NCBI GenBank assembly: GCA_005881355.1
Contig: VBDM01000125.1
Location: forward strand, 1 to 6,016
Source of the DNA: Betaproteobacteria bacterium
Lineage (GTDB): Bacteria; Pseudomonadota; Gammaproteobacteria; Burkholderiales; SG8-39
DNA: 6,016 nt
Reading direction: 5' to 3'
The position numbers and the translations under genes were made by a program. Positions 4,827 to 6,016 of this stretch are shown in pieces. Under the pieces are notes generated by a model that ran no database searches, had not been told where the DNA came from, and saw nothing but the letters and a program-made list of their open reading frames with translations. How positions within the stretch are numbered: the first letter of the stretch is position 1; each line of letters opens with the position of its first letter.

Positions 4827-6016
4827 TGCAGCCGCGGGAAATGCGCCGCGAGTGGCTGCTGCTGCTGGTGCTCTCGGGCATCCTGTTCAGCCAGATGGTC
4901 GATTTCATGGTGTTGATGCCGCTTGGCACGCAGCTCATGCGCCAGTTCGGCATCACGCCGACGCAACTCGGATTCTTCGTCTCGATCTACGCCGTGGCCG
5001 CGAGTTTGTCGGGCTTTTTCTCCGCGCTCGTCATCGACCGCTTCGACCGCAGGGCCGCGATGCTCGCCCTGTACGCCTTTTTTGCGGCGACGATGGCGGC
5101 ATGCGCTCTCGCGCCGAGCTACGCGACGCTGCTTGCCGCGCGTATGGCAGCCGGCGCCTTCGGCGGCGTAGTCGCGGCGAATATTTTTACCATCGTCGCG
5201 GACGTGGTCCCGGAAGGCCGGCGCGGCCGGGCCTTCGGCGCGGTCATGTCGGCGTTCTCGCTCGCCTCGATCCTTGGCGTGCCGATCAGCCTGTACCTCG
5301 CGCTGCACTTCACCTGGCGCGCGCCCTACGTGTTCCTCGCCGTGCTTTGTTCGGCAATCCTGCTCGGGGCCTGGTTCGTGATCCCGCCGGTGCGCGCACA
5401 CCTCGTGACAGGCGGGGAGCGCAACGCGCTCGCTCAGCTCAGAGCCGTGTTCGGCGATGCCAACCATCTGAGGATTTTCGCGTTCTCGGCGCTGCTGGTG
5501 TTCTCGGGGTTCCTGGTGTTTCCGTTCATGGCGCCCTACCTGGTGACGAACGTCGGGGTGAGCGAGGCGCAACTGCCCCTGGTGTATCTGGTCGCCGGGA
5601 TCGCTGCGCTGCTCACCGCGCGCCTGGCCGGCGGGTGGAGCGACAGCGTCGGCAGGCGAGCCGTATTTGCCGCAGCCGCCGTGGCCACGGCCATCGCGGC
5701 GATCGCGATGACGAGTCTGCCGCGCTCGCCCCTCTTCGTTGCGGTGCTCGTTTCGATGCTGATGTTCGGGGCGTCCACTGCGCGCATGGTGCCGGCGATG
5801 GCGCTGATCACCTCGGGCGCCGAACCGCGTCTGCGCGGCAGCGTGATGAGCTTCAATGCCTCGATCCAGCAGCTCGCCGCCGGTGCAGCCTCCTTCGTTG
5901 CGAGCCTCGTCGTGGGCAGCTCGGTCGTGGGCGAGCTGACCCGTTACTGGATGATCGGCATCCTTTCGGCCGCGGGGACACTCGCCTGCATCGGGCTTGC
6001 GCTCCGCGTGCGCTCG
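4826..6016 (+). CDS. MFS transporter, drug/arabinose-efflux-like (3' end missing)
   Basis: The frame runs from the ATG at 4826 to the right edge (397 codons, no stop). It encodes about 12 membrane helices in two halves of six (roughly 10-186 and 216-393) joined by a loop at 187-215, so only a short C-terminus is missing. The MFS loop 2-3 signature is visible as D71-R-F-D74-R75-R76, and its second-half counterpart as G269-G-W-S-D273-S-V-G-R277-R278. TM1 contains D26-F-M-V-L-M-P-L-G34, typical of 12-helix DHA1/AraJ-type proton-coupled exporters. The substrate is unknown. The ATG shares its A with the TGA of the DUF559 gene (TGATG), suggesting translational coupling; a second ATG at 4841 is possible. 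The nearest purine-rich tract, GAGAGGGA, sits in the right hairpin repeat, about 11 bases from the ATG. Confidence 0.93.
   Translation, partial: MQPREMRREWLLLLVLSGILFSQMVDFMVLMPLGTQLMRQFGITPTQLGFFVSIYAVAASLSGFFSALVIDRFDRRAAMLALYAFFAATMAACALAPSYATLLAARMAAGAFGGVVAANIFTIVADVVPEGRRGRAFGAVMSAFSLASILGVPISLYLALHFTWRAPYVFLAVLCSAILLGAWFVIPPVRAHLVTGGERNALAQLRAVFGDANHLRIFAFSALLVFSGFLVFPFMAPYLVTNVGVSEAQLPLVYLVAGIAALLTARLAGGWSDSVGRRAVFAAAAVATAIAAIAMTSLPRSPLFVAVLVSMLMFGASTARMVPAMALITSGAEPRLRGSVMSFNASIQQLAAGAASFVASLVVGSSVVGELTRYWMIGILSAAGTLACIGLALRVRS

Noticed and set aside
4781..5572. A 263-codon minus-strand frame opposite the MFS gene
   Set aside because: Its charged, His/Arg-rich sequence is the antisense of hydrophobic membrane helices; it is a shadow.

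Overview
The window is GC-rich, with third codon positions dominated by G or C. It carries a tripartite-tricarboxylate-receptor (Bug-type) periplasmic binding protein, a class II aldolase/adducin-fold protein, a DoxX membrane protein, a crotonase and an MFS efflux-type transporter. Bug receptors are greatly expanded in Burkholderiales and relatives, so a betaproteobacterial chromosome is the best guess. This rests on gene content and composition only; there is no rRNA or other marker gene.

Layout: (1) 1-918, minus strand: a lipoprotein with a repeated beta-propeller-like motif, cut by the left edge. (2) 919-1226: non-coding, with a weak promoter candidate for the lipoprotein. (3) 1227-2012, minus strand: class II aldolase/adducin-domain protein. 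It is divergent from (4) 2071-3054, plus strand: Bug-family solute receptor, across only 58 bp. (5) 3079-3504, minus strand: DoxX protein, convergent with the Bug gene and divergent from (6) 3597-4373, plus strand: enoyl-CoA hydratase, which has a palindromic extended -10 promoter candidate. (7) 4408-4813: a compact unit in which a DUF559 endonuclease-like gene (4455-4826, TTG start) lies between two inverted copies of a GC-rich hairpin repeat. (8) 4826-6016, plus strand: 12-helix MFS transporter, cut by the right edge. Its ATG overlaps the DUF559 stop codon.

Functionally this looks like ordinary accessory metabolism: uptake of an unknown organic acid (Bug), a possible aldolase or decarboxylase step, beta-oxidation-type hydration and an efflux transporter. 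No single pathway ties the genes together. The most unusual part is the DUF559 unit. The nuclease-like gene has lower GC than its neighbours and is bracketed by matching hairpin-plus-tail repeats in mirror orientation. The right repeat is translated as the C-terminal tail of the protein and also sits where the downstream transporter's ribosome binding site should be. This arrangement recalls REP/RAYT-type elements and is the best candidate here for a poorly described mobile or domesticated system. No rRNA, tRNA, CRISPR array or classical insertion sequence was seen.
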